Assembly: GCA_018398575.1 (NCBI GenBank)
Contig: JAGTXZ010000003.1
Coordinates: 3,100,001-3,164,000 of the forward strand
Source of the DNA: Ampelomyces quisqualis
Lineage: Eukaryota; Ascomycota; Dothideomycetes; Pleosporales; Phaeosphaeriaceae
Direction: 5' to 3'
Length of the DNA stretch: 64,000 bases
This document shows positions 44,078 to 54,545 of the stretch, piece after piece; the first letter of the stretch is position 1, and each line of letters starts with the position of its first letter. The notes under the pieces were generated by a model that ran no database searches, was not told the DNA's origin, and saw nothing but the letters and a program-made list of their open reading frames with translations. The position numbers were made by a program, and so were the translations under genes.

Positions 44078-45956
44078 TTAGATCGAATGTACCTCCCCCC
44101 ACAGCCTCTCCATATCCAACCACACAAACCCGTCCGTCGTCGGGAAAATCTCCAACATGCTCAAAAACGCATGTTTGTCCACACTCAGCCCCGTGGCGTA
44201 AAAATGCGCGCGCACATGGCCTCTGAACCACCTGTACTCTGGGCGATCATGGCACGCCGAAATCAGCGTCCCAATCGCTAGACTCCACGCGATTACGTGG
44301 TTGGTGGTTTCGTTGTAGCTGTGGCGCAGGGTAGGTGGCGTCGATGGATCTACGTCGTTGCGGATCGAGTCGTCGAGGAAAGGGAGTAGGGCGTTTTTCA
44401 GGCGCACGACGACGAGGTCTAGGACGCGGACGTGCGGGGGCTGGCCGCGGGGGCCGACGGCGAAGTAGAGATGGAATACTTCGGCGAGAAGGGCTTCGAG
44501 ATCGGACAAGTTGTGTGTTTTCTTGTGCGTGTCGAGGATGTATAGGAGGGAGTATTGTGCGTCGTAGAGTGGGGTGATGATGCAGACGTCGGTGTTTTGG
44601 CCGGGTGGTAGGAAGGCGTAAGCAGCGGCAAGCTGGTGAAGAAGAAGAACGATGTGTTGGAGTGGTTTCGTCAGAGGTGGTAGGTGGGATAGTGTTGTGG
44701 ATGTGAGTCGCGCAGCCTCCTTTATGACTAGTTCCGGAAGCGGCTGAGCTGGAGAGGCGTGGTAGTATGGTACCTTTGGCGTTTCATTCAGTTGTACTGC
44801 AACGAGTATCTCAAGCCTGGGAAGCGTTAACAATAGGTAGTCCCTCTACATGTACAGGCACATACCATTGTACTGTCTTGATCGTCCATTGGCCTGCGGT
44901 CTGGAGACCTTTTAAGACGTCTCCGTTTCCTCGATTTGAGAGGACTCGGATCAGTGCATCGCGATGTACAATTGCGATGTCGAAAAGGCCTGTGAAGGAC
45001 GCAATAGCTGCAATAATGCTCAAACCCATGAGTAGGTAATCTGTATGTACTCCTGTTTCCATCTCTTTGTTCAATTGCACTTGAAGCTCTTTCAAGGCAA
45101 TATTGTAAACTTCGTATTGATGTAAGAGTCAGCGTTCTTTCTGTAACTGTCTACATATCGTGTAAACTTACAGGCAAGAGCTTCTGCGAGGTTCGATGAG
45201 CCGGAAAACCCTTCTTTCATGCAGACGATACTGTATAGGAAGATCGCCCATGTGACCTCACTCTGTGCCATTTTACCGAGAATAGTGTTTGCAGATGAGA
45301 AGGGGATGATTGAATGTCGCGACTTGACCGCGGAGTCATGCGTCGTGTTTATGAACGGGATTAGAGATGTCGCTTGACCGCTAGCCACTGGAGGCATTCC
45401 GGGACAACCAGTGAGGACTACGCCAGTCAGGTTTGCGTGAGCCATCGCATGTAAGGTAGATATAATCATGTAAATGCTTCTATTCCTGGTGAAGAGGTGC
45501 ATCGTTGATGTTGAATGAAACTCTGAACTCACAGTATTCCAACAAATGCTCATATTTTGTCCCAACTATTGGCAGGGTGAGAAAAGGGTCGAATTGGCAC
45601 GTTCCGACGTTTTCCAGTGGGCTGAGCATTAAGACAGGGTCTTCGCTCTTTCGTCTCTGTAATTGCAAGTTCTGTGCATCACGTGCTTTGGGTTCCGGCT
45701 CCTCCACCTCTGTCTCTGTGCGGCGCTGCATTCTGCGGTTCTTTCGACCCTGGTCTCTGTTCTGATTGACCCATTCTCTTGCTTTCTTTCTGATTATTGT
45801 ATCTTTGGCTGGATTGCTCTCATCCAGGAACTCGATCTTGGTGTTTCTCCTTGGCAGCGTAACCGCAAACGTCGGCTGCATCTGCTGAAAGAATCTTCTG
45901 TCATTTCCCGTCTGCGGCTTCCGCTTCGAAGTATCACCCTGCTCATACTGTGACAT
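44078..45956 (-). CDS. Fungal_trans_2-type transcription-factor-like protein lacking a visible zinc cluster
   Basis: Frame-consistent model with four exons: 45533-45956, 45172-45417, 44866-45109 and 44078-44816; 550 aa. The N-terminus is basic and polar (KKAREWVNQNRDQGRKNRRM, a motif common in this family before the regulatory domain). The rest is helical (DIAIVHRDALIRVLSNRGNG, LKGLQTAGQWTIKTVQW, HIVLLLHQLAAAYAFLPPG, NHVIAWSLAIGTLISACHD) and ends WLDMERLWGEVHSI. The first intron is uncertain. The 115-bp version used here ends at GCGTAG, preceded by a CTGAC branch site; it is the only nearby acceptor that keeps frame, but it removes a plausible stretch (IISTLHAMAHANL). No Zn2Cys6 motif is seen, which is usual for part of this family. 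A nuclear regulator is inferred. Confidence 0.72.
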
Positions 45957-46706
45957 TGTGGGAATGGTGTTGTGCGGCAAGGGGGCACGAGTTTAATGTC
46001 GTGTAACTGGACACCGGGATCTGACTCGTGACTGTTGTGGCTTTCCCGGCTCTGGGCATTTTCAACAAAGGCCGCATGGATAGCTGTGGAACATAAATAA
46101 CCGGGAAGATAGACGGGGTGCATGACGTTTGAAAACGCGCGCACCGAATAAGAAGCCTTTGAGAAGCCAGATCGACGGGCGCGAGTGACAAGATCGAGCT
46201 CAGCGCGGCGCGTTGTCGGTGACTCGGTGCATTTGGCTAGACCCGGCGTTGGGGTGGCCCAGGTAGGTGGTAAGACTTGAAGTCTAGCTCGTCGCTGGAA
46301 AGACTGCGACGGACTACTGTAGATATTGTTGTGTAGTTACTCGCGTAGCGTATAGGAGAGACAAGAGGCACCTGGGGTGGGGCTGTGCTTGGGGCCCCCT
46401 GCGATGCGGGTGCGCTTTAGCACGCAGCTGTCAACACCGCGACTGTTGCATTATCGGGTCTCGTGACGCGATAGCACTGATGCCATCTCTTCAATCTATT
46501 CACTGGCTCTCTACGGTATGGCACGTGCCTCTACATATGCAGCGTGTATGCAGGGTAAGAATAGCGATCGAAGGGATAAAGAAGCTTGGCGTGTCAGACT
46601 GCCACCATCGTCACTCGTACCAAGCACGCAAGTCAGTTATGAAGACAACTAATCAACATGGGATGCTTTGCTTGTATGGTTCGCCGAGTGAGATGCAGCC
46701 TCGTCT
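45957..46706. other. Intergenic
   Basis: 750 bp containing the promoter of the preceding regulator and the 3' flank of the mannosidase gene. No supported gene. Confidence 0.5.
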
Positions 46707-48503
46707 CTATCCCTTCACCAACCTGAACGGGTGTGCCTCAGTGTTGAGCACAAAGTCATCCAAGCTGATCAGATCCGTATCCGCAAAGCAGAGGTAGAAG
46801 TACTTCAGCGTCTCTGCAAGCCAAAAACTTTCCATATAGTCCTCCTTCTCCGAACCCAAGACCGTAACGTCCAAGACCGCTGCGTTAGCATACGGGGTCT
46901 CGGTTGCTTTCGCCACCGCTTCAAACATCTCCCACGCTATTTCACGCCACCACGAATCGCCCGTGATGCGCCAAAGTACGAAGACGGATTCGATAGCTTC
47001 GGGGCGGAGAATGTAACGCGGATCTTTCGCAGTTGTGAAGCCCTTTGGGAGGTGGGGCTTGTATTCAGGCCGCTTGGATGCTTCCACATCGAAGTGTGTT
47101 TGGTTCCAAGGACAGTGCGCAAAACGGTCTGACCCAGGGCACATGGCCATGTTGTACCGTTCTGGCATCATGCCGGTCGGAAAGGATCTGTAAGCATATG
47201 CACAGCCGCGCGCGAGCTTCACGCCGGTATCTAGATATTCCTTGCTGTCGAATAGGCGTCCTCCGAGAGCATAGAGTCCTCCTATGAAGCAGGACAGGTG
47301 CTCGCTCTCGGGGTCGAGGTGGGGTCCGTCATCGAGCACGTCGCAATTCCCCGAGACTAGGATATCGTACCCGTCCGTTATCATGGGCTGGAAGAAGAGA
47401 TTCTCGATCGCGGTGTCCATGAACTTGCGCGCCATGATCTCGTACTTCTTCGAGCTCGCATCTGCGGAACCAAGTAACGCGTGCGCCTTTGGAAGGTATT
47501 CGTATAAAGAGTCTGCGTTGCCGCCGATGGAAAATTGGTACCCAGAGACGACGTCTTTGCTACTCATCGAGACATACATGGGCCACATGCCAGGTAGTTT
47601 CGTCTCATTCTGGCTGAGGTGAAATACATCCATGACTTGCGATACTGCTGCATAGTACTTGTCGTCGCTCGTGATTTGGCTCAGCCTGCTGAACTCCAGG
47701 GTAATGGTTCCAGGGCTGGCGCTCACAACGCGGCTCTCCACGGTAAGCCCAGAGCCTTTCTTCGCGACCTGGAAGTCGATGAAGTCGACCGGCATTCCGT
47801 TCTGGGTATTGAAGCCAGCATACAACAGATCTCCGACTTCGATTGCCTTTTCCCTCAATACATGGTGCCCGCTCAGGTCGTACGCCGCGAGGAGTCCACC
47901 CAAATAGCGAATGCACGTCTCAAACGTATTGACAGTCGGCGCAGTGCTTTGTCCGAAATCGATCGTAGCCACCGCCTCAACAGCCTCGTAGAAGTCGTCG
48001 CGCAGGCCCATGAGCCAGAGCGTGTCCAAGCTGTCCACCAGGGTGGCAGCCCAGCCAGAGAACTGATCCACGTAGTCTCCGCTGATTGGCTTGAGCGCAT
48101 CCTTCATCCACGCCCGCCTCTTGTAGCTCGCCCAGCTCCGGCCAAACACCCTCTTGACCTCGTTCCGTCGCTGGTTCTGTATCGCTGCGACCTCTTTCGA
48201 ATCGGCCTTGAACCGGTGCTGGATGCGTGGGCGCCCCGCGACTGGCGCTGGTAGCTTCGGGGTGAGCTTTGGTGGATAAGTGAAGTTGACCGAGCTCCAG
48301 TCGAAGCTACTCTTCTTTGCGGGGGTGTTCGGAACAGCTGCCGGGTCGTTCATGTACCGTGCCAGCGCGGCTGTCCCACGTCGCGAGGAGCCATGGCCAT
48401 AGCGAGGCAAGAATGGAAGCGCCTCATCCGTGGGGAGGAAATAGTATATCCATAATACAACAGCCGTACAGACTATCACGTGCCGTATGCGAATGCGCGG
48501 CAT
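46707..48503 (-). CDS. GH47 class I alpha-1,2-mannosidase, type II membrane protein
   Basis: Single exon, 598 aa. A short basic cytosolic tail (MPRIRIRH) precedes a membrane anchor (VIVCTAVVLWIYYFLP, residues ~9-24), so the enzyme faces the ER or Golgi lumen. The luminal stem is Pro-rich. The catalytic (alpha/alpha)7 domain starts near 110 and shows GH47 landmarks: SGWAATLVDSLDTLWLMGL, FETCIRYLGGLLAAYDLSG, SIGGNADSLYEYLPK, HLSCFIGGLYALGGR and LRPEAIESVFVLWRITGD. Acidic residues in these blocks carry catalysis and the bound calcium. It trims alpha-1,2-linked mannose from N-glycans. Several NxT/S sites are present (NFT, NET, NQT). It is not a pseudogene: the frame is intact throughout. Confidence 0.94.
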   Translation of the reverse strand: MPRIRIRHVIVCTAVVLWIYYFLPTDEALPFLPRYGHGSSRRGTAALARYMNDPAAVPNTPAKKSSFDWSSVNFTYPPKLTPKLPAPVAGRPRIQHRFKADSKEVAAIQNQRRNEVKRVFGRSWASYKRRAWMKDALKPISGDYVDQFSGWAATLVDSLDTLWLMGLRDDFYEAVEAVATIDFGQSTAPTVNTFETCIRYLGGLLAAYDLSGHHVLREKAIEVGDLLYAGFNTQNGMPVDFIDFQVAKKGSGLTVESRVVSASPGTITLEFSRLSQITSDDKYYAAVSQVMDVFHLSQNETKLPGMWPMYVSMSSKDVVSGYQFSIGGNADSLYEYLPKAHALLGSADASSKKYEIMARKFMDTAIENLFFQPMITDGYDILVSGNCDVLDDGPHLDPESEHLSCFIGGLYALGGRLFDSKEYLDTGVKLARGCAYAYRSFPTGMMPERYNMAMCPGSDRFAHCPWNQTHFDVEASKRPEYKPHLPKGFTTAKDPRYILRPEAIESVFVLWRITGDSWWREIAWEMFEAVAKATETPYANAAVLDVTVLGSEKEDYMESFWLAETLKYFYLCFADTDLISLDDFVLNTEAHPFRLVKG

Positions 48504-49077
48504 TGCTGGCGCCGTCTCATGTGTTGCGACGCGAAGTCGCGGCGCTCATGGTGGACGGTGGTTGCGTCCGCCGGGGAGAAGCCGAAGCGAAAGGAGCGTG
48601 AAGGGACACATTGATTGGCGGCTTCATTGGGTAGGTGTGGCGGAATACCTCTTAGTCAGCCTAAACCTACAAAGGTACGCCAGGTGCGCCTGGTGCAACA
48701 TCAAACTCTACATCTATCCAGACAAAGATACAGACAGGATCTACTTAGTGGATGACGAAACCGTTCTGCACAGGCCTAGTCACCATTTGACTTTGAGGCT
48801 AGGTGGTAGCAGCCTCGTGGCTGGCGTTGTACCCAATGACAAACTTCCTCTTTCGGCATCAGCACCATCAGCATCAGCAAGTAATCAAGCAAACGCGACG
48901 CCGTAGGTCAAGATTAGATAAAACGAATTGCTAAACAATACTCAGGACATGGGTATACAAAGCTGGTATCTCAAATGCAACTGCCGTTACGACCCTTCCG
49001 AACGCTCAATGCCACCACATCCTTTCCTTGACCATGTGAAAACTTTGCCTCTCCTTGCTGCCAACAACCGCAACCTC
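48504..49077. other. Intergenic
   Basis: 574 bp upstream of the mannosidase and downstream of the transporter. Contains a CATCAGCATCAGCA trinucleotide-like stretch near 48865. No gene seen. Confidence 0.5.
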
Positions 49078-51085
49078 TTATTTCTTGCTGCTCGCCCGGC
49101 TGTTACCGCGCAGCCTACCCACGAAGCTCTCCCTAGTATTCACGCGATCAATCTCATATGGATTATCGTAGTAATCCGGATCTCGTATCGACCTCCTACT
49201 CCTCGTCGACCGACCGGTCTGGACCTTCTTAAGATCGGCGCCTTCAGTCTCCTTCTCAGTCTTGACCTCACCGAACCTGGCTTCCGTCTCCTCTTCAATG
49301 TGAGCTTCTTCCTCGACTTTTTCTTCTTCTTCGCGCAGAGTATTCGAGCGGGAACTGTCTTGTTCATCGCCGGTTTCCTGCTGCTGCGCCTTGGCCGCTT
49401 GCTGGTTGCGGATACGCGTCATGAATGCATCGGCTTGTGCGGCGTACTTGCACTTCTTGCGGATTGAAGCGCCGTACTTGTAGAAGAGGAAGGGTAGCGG
49501 GATACAAGCCACGGCGAGGAAGGCCGGGATCGAAGATGCCCAGTGGATACCAAGACTAGCGTACATTTGCTTGGTGAAGAGAGGGAAAGCAGCTCCAAAG
49601 ACTGAACGAATGATACCGTTTCCAGCGAGAACAGAAGCGGCGAAAATAGTGTATGAATCGATCAGGTAGTTCATAATCGACAAGAAAATGAGGACCATGC
49701 CGAACCCGAAGGGGATAGATCCAACCACACTGGCAGCCCAGGGGAGCGAAGGCGAATTGGTCCACGCGAACCAGAAAAGGCCAATAGGCAGAGCGATACC
49801 GCCAACGATGCACATGGGTAGTCTTGCTTCCGGAGTGGTGTAGCCGACGCCAGATGCGTTGACCTTCTTCATGTACTGCTTGTTGTCGAAGAAAATGACG
49901 TAGGCGATGGCAAGGACGACTCCGATAGCTACAGCGACAAATGGAAGGCCGCTGACACCCTCGTTCCAGCCACGGCCCTGACGGTAGACGATTGGGAATG
50001 CGCCGAAAAGCATGTAGAGGATGCCGTAGATGATAGCGTGGTAGAGAGATAGAAGGAGGACGATAGGCTCGCAGAACAAAAGGATCCATGGTCGCTTGAG
50101 GCCAGTGGAGAAGGCTTCTCCCAGGGAAGTCTTGCCCTGCTCGATATCGGTCCGAGAGCGATACACCTTTCCTTTCAACTTGGAGAGCCGCTCAGCACGC
50201 TTGCGCAGGAGGACTGGTGGGTATGTCTCTGGAACGAGGCAGCCAGCAATGATAAGCATAGCACCAGACCAGATGGCCATGAGGCCATGTACCCAGCGCC
50301 ACCCCTCCGTCATACCAAGGAAACCGCCAATGATTGGACCGAGAACTGGACCCATGAAAGGTGCGGCGGAGAAGATGGACATGGCTAGACCTCGTTCGTT
50401 CGCGCTGAAGAGATCCGCAATGACACCACCGGCGTTGGTGAGAGGACTGGATCCGAACGCAGCAGCGAAGAATCGAAGGATGAGCAGGCCGTAGATGTTT
50501 GGACCTCCGGCGGCTCCAGCGTTGAATGCGACGAAGGCGGTATATGTACCGATGAAGACGACTTGACGACCGTAAATTTCGCTGAAGGGTGCCCATCTAT
50601 TGCGCAAAGTCAGTAACTGCAACACAGACGCAATCTAGCTATACGCACAGTAGCGGACCTAGCGCAAATCCGAGAACAAACAGCGATACACCAAGAGTTA
50701 CGACTTCTTGGCTGACACTGAATTCGACCATGATCTGTTGGATACCTCCGGAGAATGCAGATGAACAAAAGGACACGACGAGAACCGAGTTGGCGACAGC
50801 GACGGTCATGATCCATTTCTTCGTCTTTGCCCATGTCTAAATGTTGTTAGTCGGAGTACGACTTTATTTTGCCATGTGTACTCGACGTGCCATTGGATTC
50901 CGGGGGTCGTTGTCTATCCACTCAACAACATACGGCTCGTCTTCGGTCCCCTCGCCTTCGTAATCATATTCCTCGATCTCTTTCGTGGTAACCCCCTGGT
51001 CCATGATCATCTTCCAATGCGAAATGCCTTCCCTCCCAGACTCGACATCCTGACTGCTCCGCGCAGCCTCATTGTCCTTCTCCAT
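49078..51085 (-). CDS. MFS drug:H+ antiporter-1 (DHA1) family transporter
   Basis: Three exons: 50882-51085, 50649-50836 and 49078-50596; 636 aa. An acidic cytosolic N-terminus (EYDYEGEGTEDEPYVVEWID) leads to NPMARRTWAKTKKW and twelve hydrophobic segments. The loop 2-3 signature, rebuilt across intron 2, is GPLLWAPFSEIYGRQ, a form typical of fungal polyamine and multidrug exporters (Tpo/Flu1 type). Further landmarks are NAGGVIADLFSANERGLAMS, GPVLGPIIGGFLG and the GWRWVHGLMAIWSG helix. The C-terminal tail of about 110 residues is unusually long and strongly charged (REEEEKVEEEAHIEEETEAR, then basic SRRSIRDPDYYDNPYEIDR), suggesting regulation or sorting signals. It sits in the plasma membrane; the substrate is not predictable. 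Confidence 0.92.
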
Positions 51086-52128
51086 TGTACGTGTCTTTAT
51101 CGGACCGTCTCGGGGGTGTTGTGAAGTGGAAGTCGTAATGGCAAGAGCGTTGCGAAAGCTAGCCCGGGAATGAAAAAAGGGTACTCCCTACAACATTATT
51201 ACCGGCCGAGGGAAAGAATCAACAAAGTAACGACGACCAGAGTACTCCGTAGAGCAAGCAAGAGGGCGCCTCGCGCCACATATAGACGTGGAGAGTCATG
51301 ACCACCGAAACAACCCGACCCAGCATCTCGGGCTGCGGGCAAGCCCCCTACGCTCATTCCAACAATCGGGACTTTGTCCGACCACGAGATGACACGATGA
51401 TTTCGCGATGCCAAAATTTCTCTGCATGCTCGGCCGAAGAGGCATGCGCCTTGCCTGCTTTGGGCATTTTAGTTGTGGGTCTGCTTGTTCCCGAACCAAT
51501 GAGAAGGAGGCTGGGAGACAAGGGCGGTATTCCGACGGGCCGGCGCAGATCGCTGCCTGTGCGTCATAGGGCGTGCCGCGCGTCTAACTGCAAACGGGCG
51601 AACCGAGATGCCGAGGTCTGAGTGGGGGCTGGCAAGAGTTTGCCAGGAGATAAGAGGGCGACGGAGCCCGGGGCGGAGGGTCGGGGTCGGGGTCGAATAG
51701 ATGGGAAGAACGAGCAGCGTGTGTTACCAAGGTAGTACTGGGCTTTGTAAACACAGTGTATAGCCAACACGTGTCTTTGATAATGGTTAACACAAACTTC
51801 CATCTCGGCAAACCTCGCCCACCTCAATTATTCATCCACATCACCAAAGCAAAGAACAGCAGCAAAAGACAACCCCTTGTCGTCCGGCGAGCCACCAGGA
51901 CAACGGGGCTCTCGAGCAAAATAGTAGACCCCTGCGTCACGACTCATGTCATGTTGCAGACGTCTAGAACGTGTGTACTTGTGGTAAGAAATCGAAATAG
52001 GTTCGTGGACTCGTGTAGAGCTATGGATATGATATGATGTGATGTGATACTTTTGTGAACGCCGTGAGCCCCTGGTCATGCTCATCTCCCTGCCGTGCGA
52101 ATACTCCGACTGATCTGTACATGGGTGC
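51086..52128. other. Intergenic, 1.0 kb
   Basis: Promoter of the MFS gene and 3' flank of the P5C dehydrogenase gene. Contains a TACTCCGTA site at 51243-51251 and direct GGGTCGGGGTCGGGGTCG units at 51681-51696. No supported gene. Confidence 0.5.
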
Positions 52129-54037
52129 TCAAACTTCGTTGCTGGGATACTGCACCTTGTCCGTAGGCAGAAACTCCTCCTTGATAGCCCTCATGTTGAC
52201 GAACCGAGCCAGCAGGTTCGCGCTGCCAGCCTTGTCGTTCGTTCCGCTAGCCCTTGAGCCGCCGAACGGCTGCTGGCCAACTACAGCTCCTGTGCACTTG
52301 CAGTTGATGTAAAAGTTACCGGCTGCGTTCCTCAATTTCTCCTCCGCGAACTTGATCGCCTCCCTGTCCTTGGCGAAGACGGCGCCCGTCAGCGCGTATT
52401 CAGACGTGTCGTCCATCTGCTTGATGATTTTGGCGAACGCGTCAGGCGCAGCATCGTCGTAGACGTATGCGACTAGCACAGGACCGAAGAGCTCGCGGGA
52501 AAGGAGTGGGTGGTTTGGGTTTGTGGTCTTGTAGACAGTAGGATGGATGAAGTAACCCTTGCTGCTGTCGTATTTGCCGCCGACAAGGAGCTCGAGTTCA
52601 CTGTCATTCTTGGCTTCATCGATGACGCCAGAAAGCTTCTTGAAGCTAGCTTCATGAATGACAGGACCGATGAAGTTCGAAAAATCAAAAGGCTCGCCGA
52701 TCTTGAGGGCTTCGGTCTCCTTTACGAGCTTCTCCTTGAACTCTGGCCAAGCCGATTTTGGTACGTAGAGCCGCGAGCAGGCACTGCACTTTTGGCCCTG
52801 GTACTCGAAGGCGCCGCGAACCGTCTGAATCGCTGCATTCGAAATGTCCGCATCTTTGTGGATTAAGTGAAAGTTCTTTCCACCAGTTTCACCAACAATC
52901 CTGGGGTAGCTCTGGTATTTACCGTCTGCAACACCGCACGCAATCTTGCCATATAGTGAACGAAACACTGCAGTGCTTCCCGTGTAGTGCAGAGCTGCGA
53001 ACTGTCTGTGAGACAATACTTCTTTTGTGACTTGCTCTGCGTCACCTGGAATCCATTGGATGACATTGGGTGGCAGGCCAGCCTCGATGAGAATCTTATA
53101 CAGGAGCCAGTTGGAGGCAACGGCAGCCGGAGAAGGCTTCCAGAGCACGACGTTACCCATGAGAGCGGGAGCTGCTGGAAGGTTACCGCCGATGGCTGTG
53201 AAGTTGAACGGGGAGACGGCATATACGAAGCCTTCGAGAGGTCTGTATTCAACGCGACTATTGCTGTCAACTCATTGTACTCTTTTCGTGAGAAACCTGT
53301 ACGTACTTCCACACTCCGGGCGAGTTGTGCGTTGGCTGATGGCCGTATGTGTCTTCAGCATACTTGACATTGAACCGCAGGAAATCGCACAGCTCTGCCG
53401 CTGAGTCGATCTCGGCTTGCCATGCATTCTTGCCCTGTCCCACCATTGTCGCCGCCATTATCTCGTATCGGTACTTGGTAGAGACAAGGTCTGCAGCCTT
53501 GAGGAATACAGAAGCGCGCTCAGAAAATGGCAGAGACTCCCATGCTGACTTTGCTTCGAGAGCCGAGTCGATTGCCTTCTTTACGTCTGCGGGGCTGGCG
53601 TTGGAGTATTTCGCGACGACGTCGGCGTGTGAGGAGGGGTCATGTTGGGTGAGGACAGAAGAGTTGTTGATCTATATATTCAGCCTCTGTGGGTTTTGTG
53701 AAAAGGATTACGCATACATGTTCACCACCGACCACTAAGGGTACTTGGACGGAGCCTTGCTTCTTCAAAGCCGCAACCGCGTCTTGAAGCTTCTTTCGGT
53801 CGACAGAACCTTTTGTGTAGTGTTGCTGTAGTTTGTTGTCAATATGTGTCTCCAGTCTCAAGAGTACATTGATCGATAACATACGTTGGGTTCATTATTG
53901 ACCGTGGGAATCTTGAAGGCTGCAAGTGTCCCTCCATATCTTCTTGAAGCAATTTGTGCTCCAGTGCAAGCTGACGGCGGCGCACCAAGATACCTAGTTG
54001 CCGAACGCAGCGGCTGAAGACCCTTTGAAGAAACCAT
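52129..54037 (-). CDS. prnC: Delta-1-pyrroline-5-carboxylate dehydrogenase, mitochondrial
   Basis: Four exons: 53885-54037, 53718-53825, 53307-53671 and 52129-53263; 586 aa. The N-terminus MVSSKGLQPLRSATRYLGAP is a mitochondrial presequence. The mature enzyme shows FKIPTVNNEPN, GGEHINNSSVLTQHDPSSHA, RVEYRPLEGFVYAVSPFNFT and the NAD-binding LWKPSPAAV. The general base Glu is in VGETGGK (~334) and the nucleophile Cys in GQKCSACSRLY (~368). It oxidises P5C/glutamate semialdehyde to glutamate, the second step of proline breakdown in the matrix. The Aspergillus name is prnC and the yeast name PUT2. The proline oxidase, permease and regulator genes that cluster with it in Aspergillus are not seen nearby, so the prn cluster is not conserved here. 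All splice phases agree. Confidence 0.95.
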
Positions 54038-54545
54038 TGTGATTGTTTCGTGAATATTTGCTGCCGTACAAACACTACAGAGCGGCTCACCGTTATGTAC
54101 GTGAACTCGAGATGACGGGACTGTGGGGTTAGATATACCGACGCAAACCGAGAGCCCTGAGGCTAACCCCACAGAACCCTAGCGTTGGCATCCAAATAAC
54201 TACACTGACATTTCTCCATGAACACTCTCCGATGTCGCGGCCTGTCTCACGGGCAGATGCGGATGAATGACTTGCCAATTCTTCAGCAGTGGTGTCACAA
54301 ACCTCACTTGAGAATAGTTGTCAAGTCGCAAGAATACTAATGTGGGTCATCACTTGTACGCTAGTACACCAATCTAGCTGTATGCTGGGATTGAGAATGA
54401 CAATGTCATTTTTGGTTTGGTATCGTGGGCAAGACGTTATTTAATGGTAAAAGTCCGTTGACAACCAGACAAGCCTGTGACCCATGATAACAAGCGCCAT
54501 ATCCCCCTTGAACAGTGCATTCGACCAGCCCCGAAATGCGAAGGT
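54038..54545. other. Intergenic
   Basis: 508 bp: promoter of the P5C dehydrogenase gene and 3' flank of NUG1. No gene seen. Confidence 0.5.

Noticed and set aside
36431..45956. Biosynthetic or detoxification cluster (epoxide hydrolase plus regulator, with the MFS transporter further on)
   Set aside because: The genes between are housekeeping (splicing factor, mitochondrial protein, mannosidase); no backbone synthase or other tailoring enzyme is present.
52129..54037. A proline-utilisation (prn) cluster around P5C dehydrogenase
   Set aside because: No proline oxidase, proline permease or PrnA-like gene on either side in this window.
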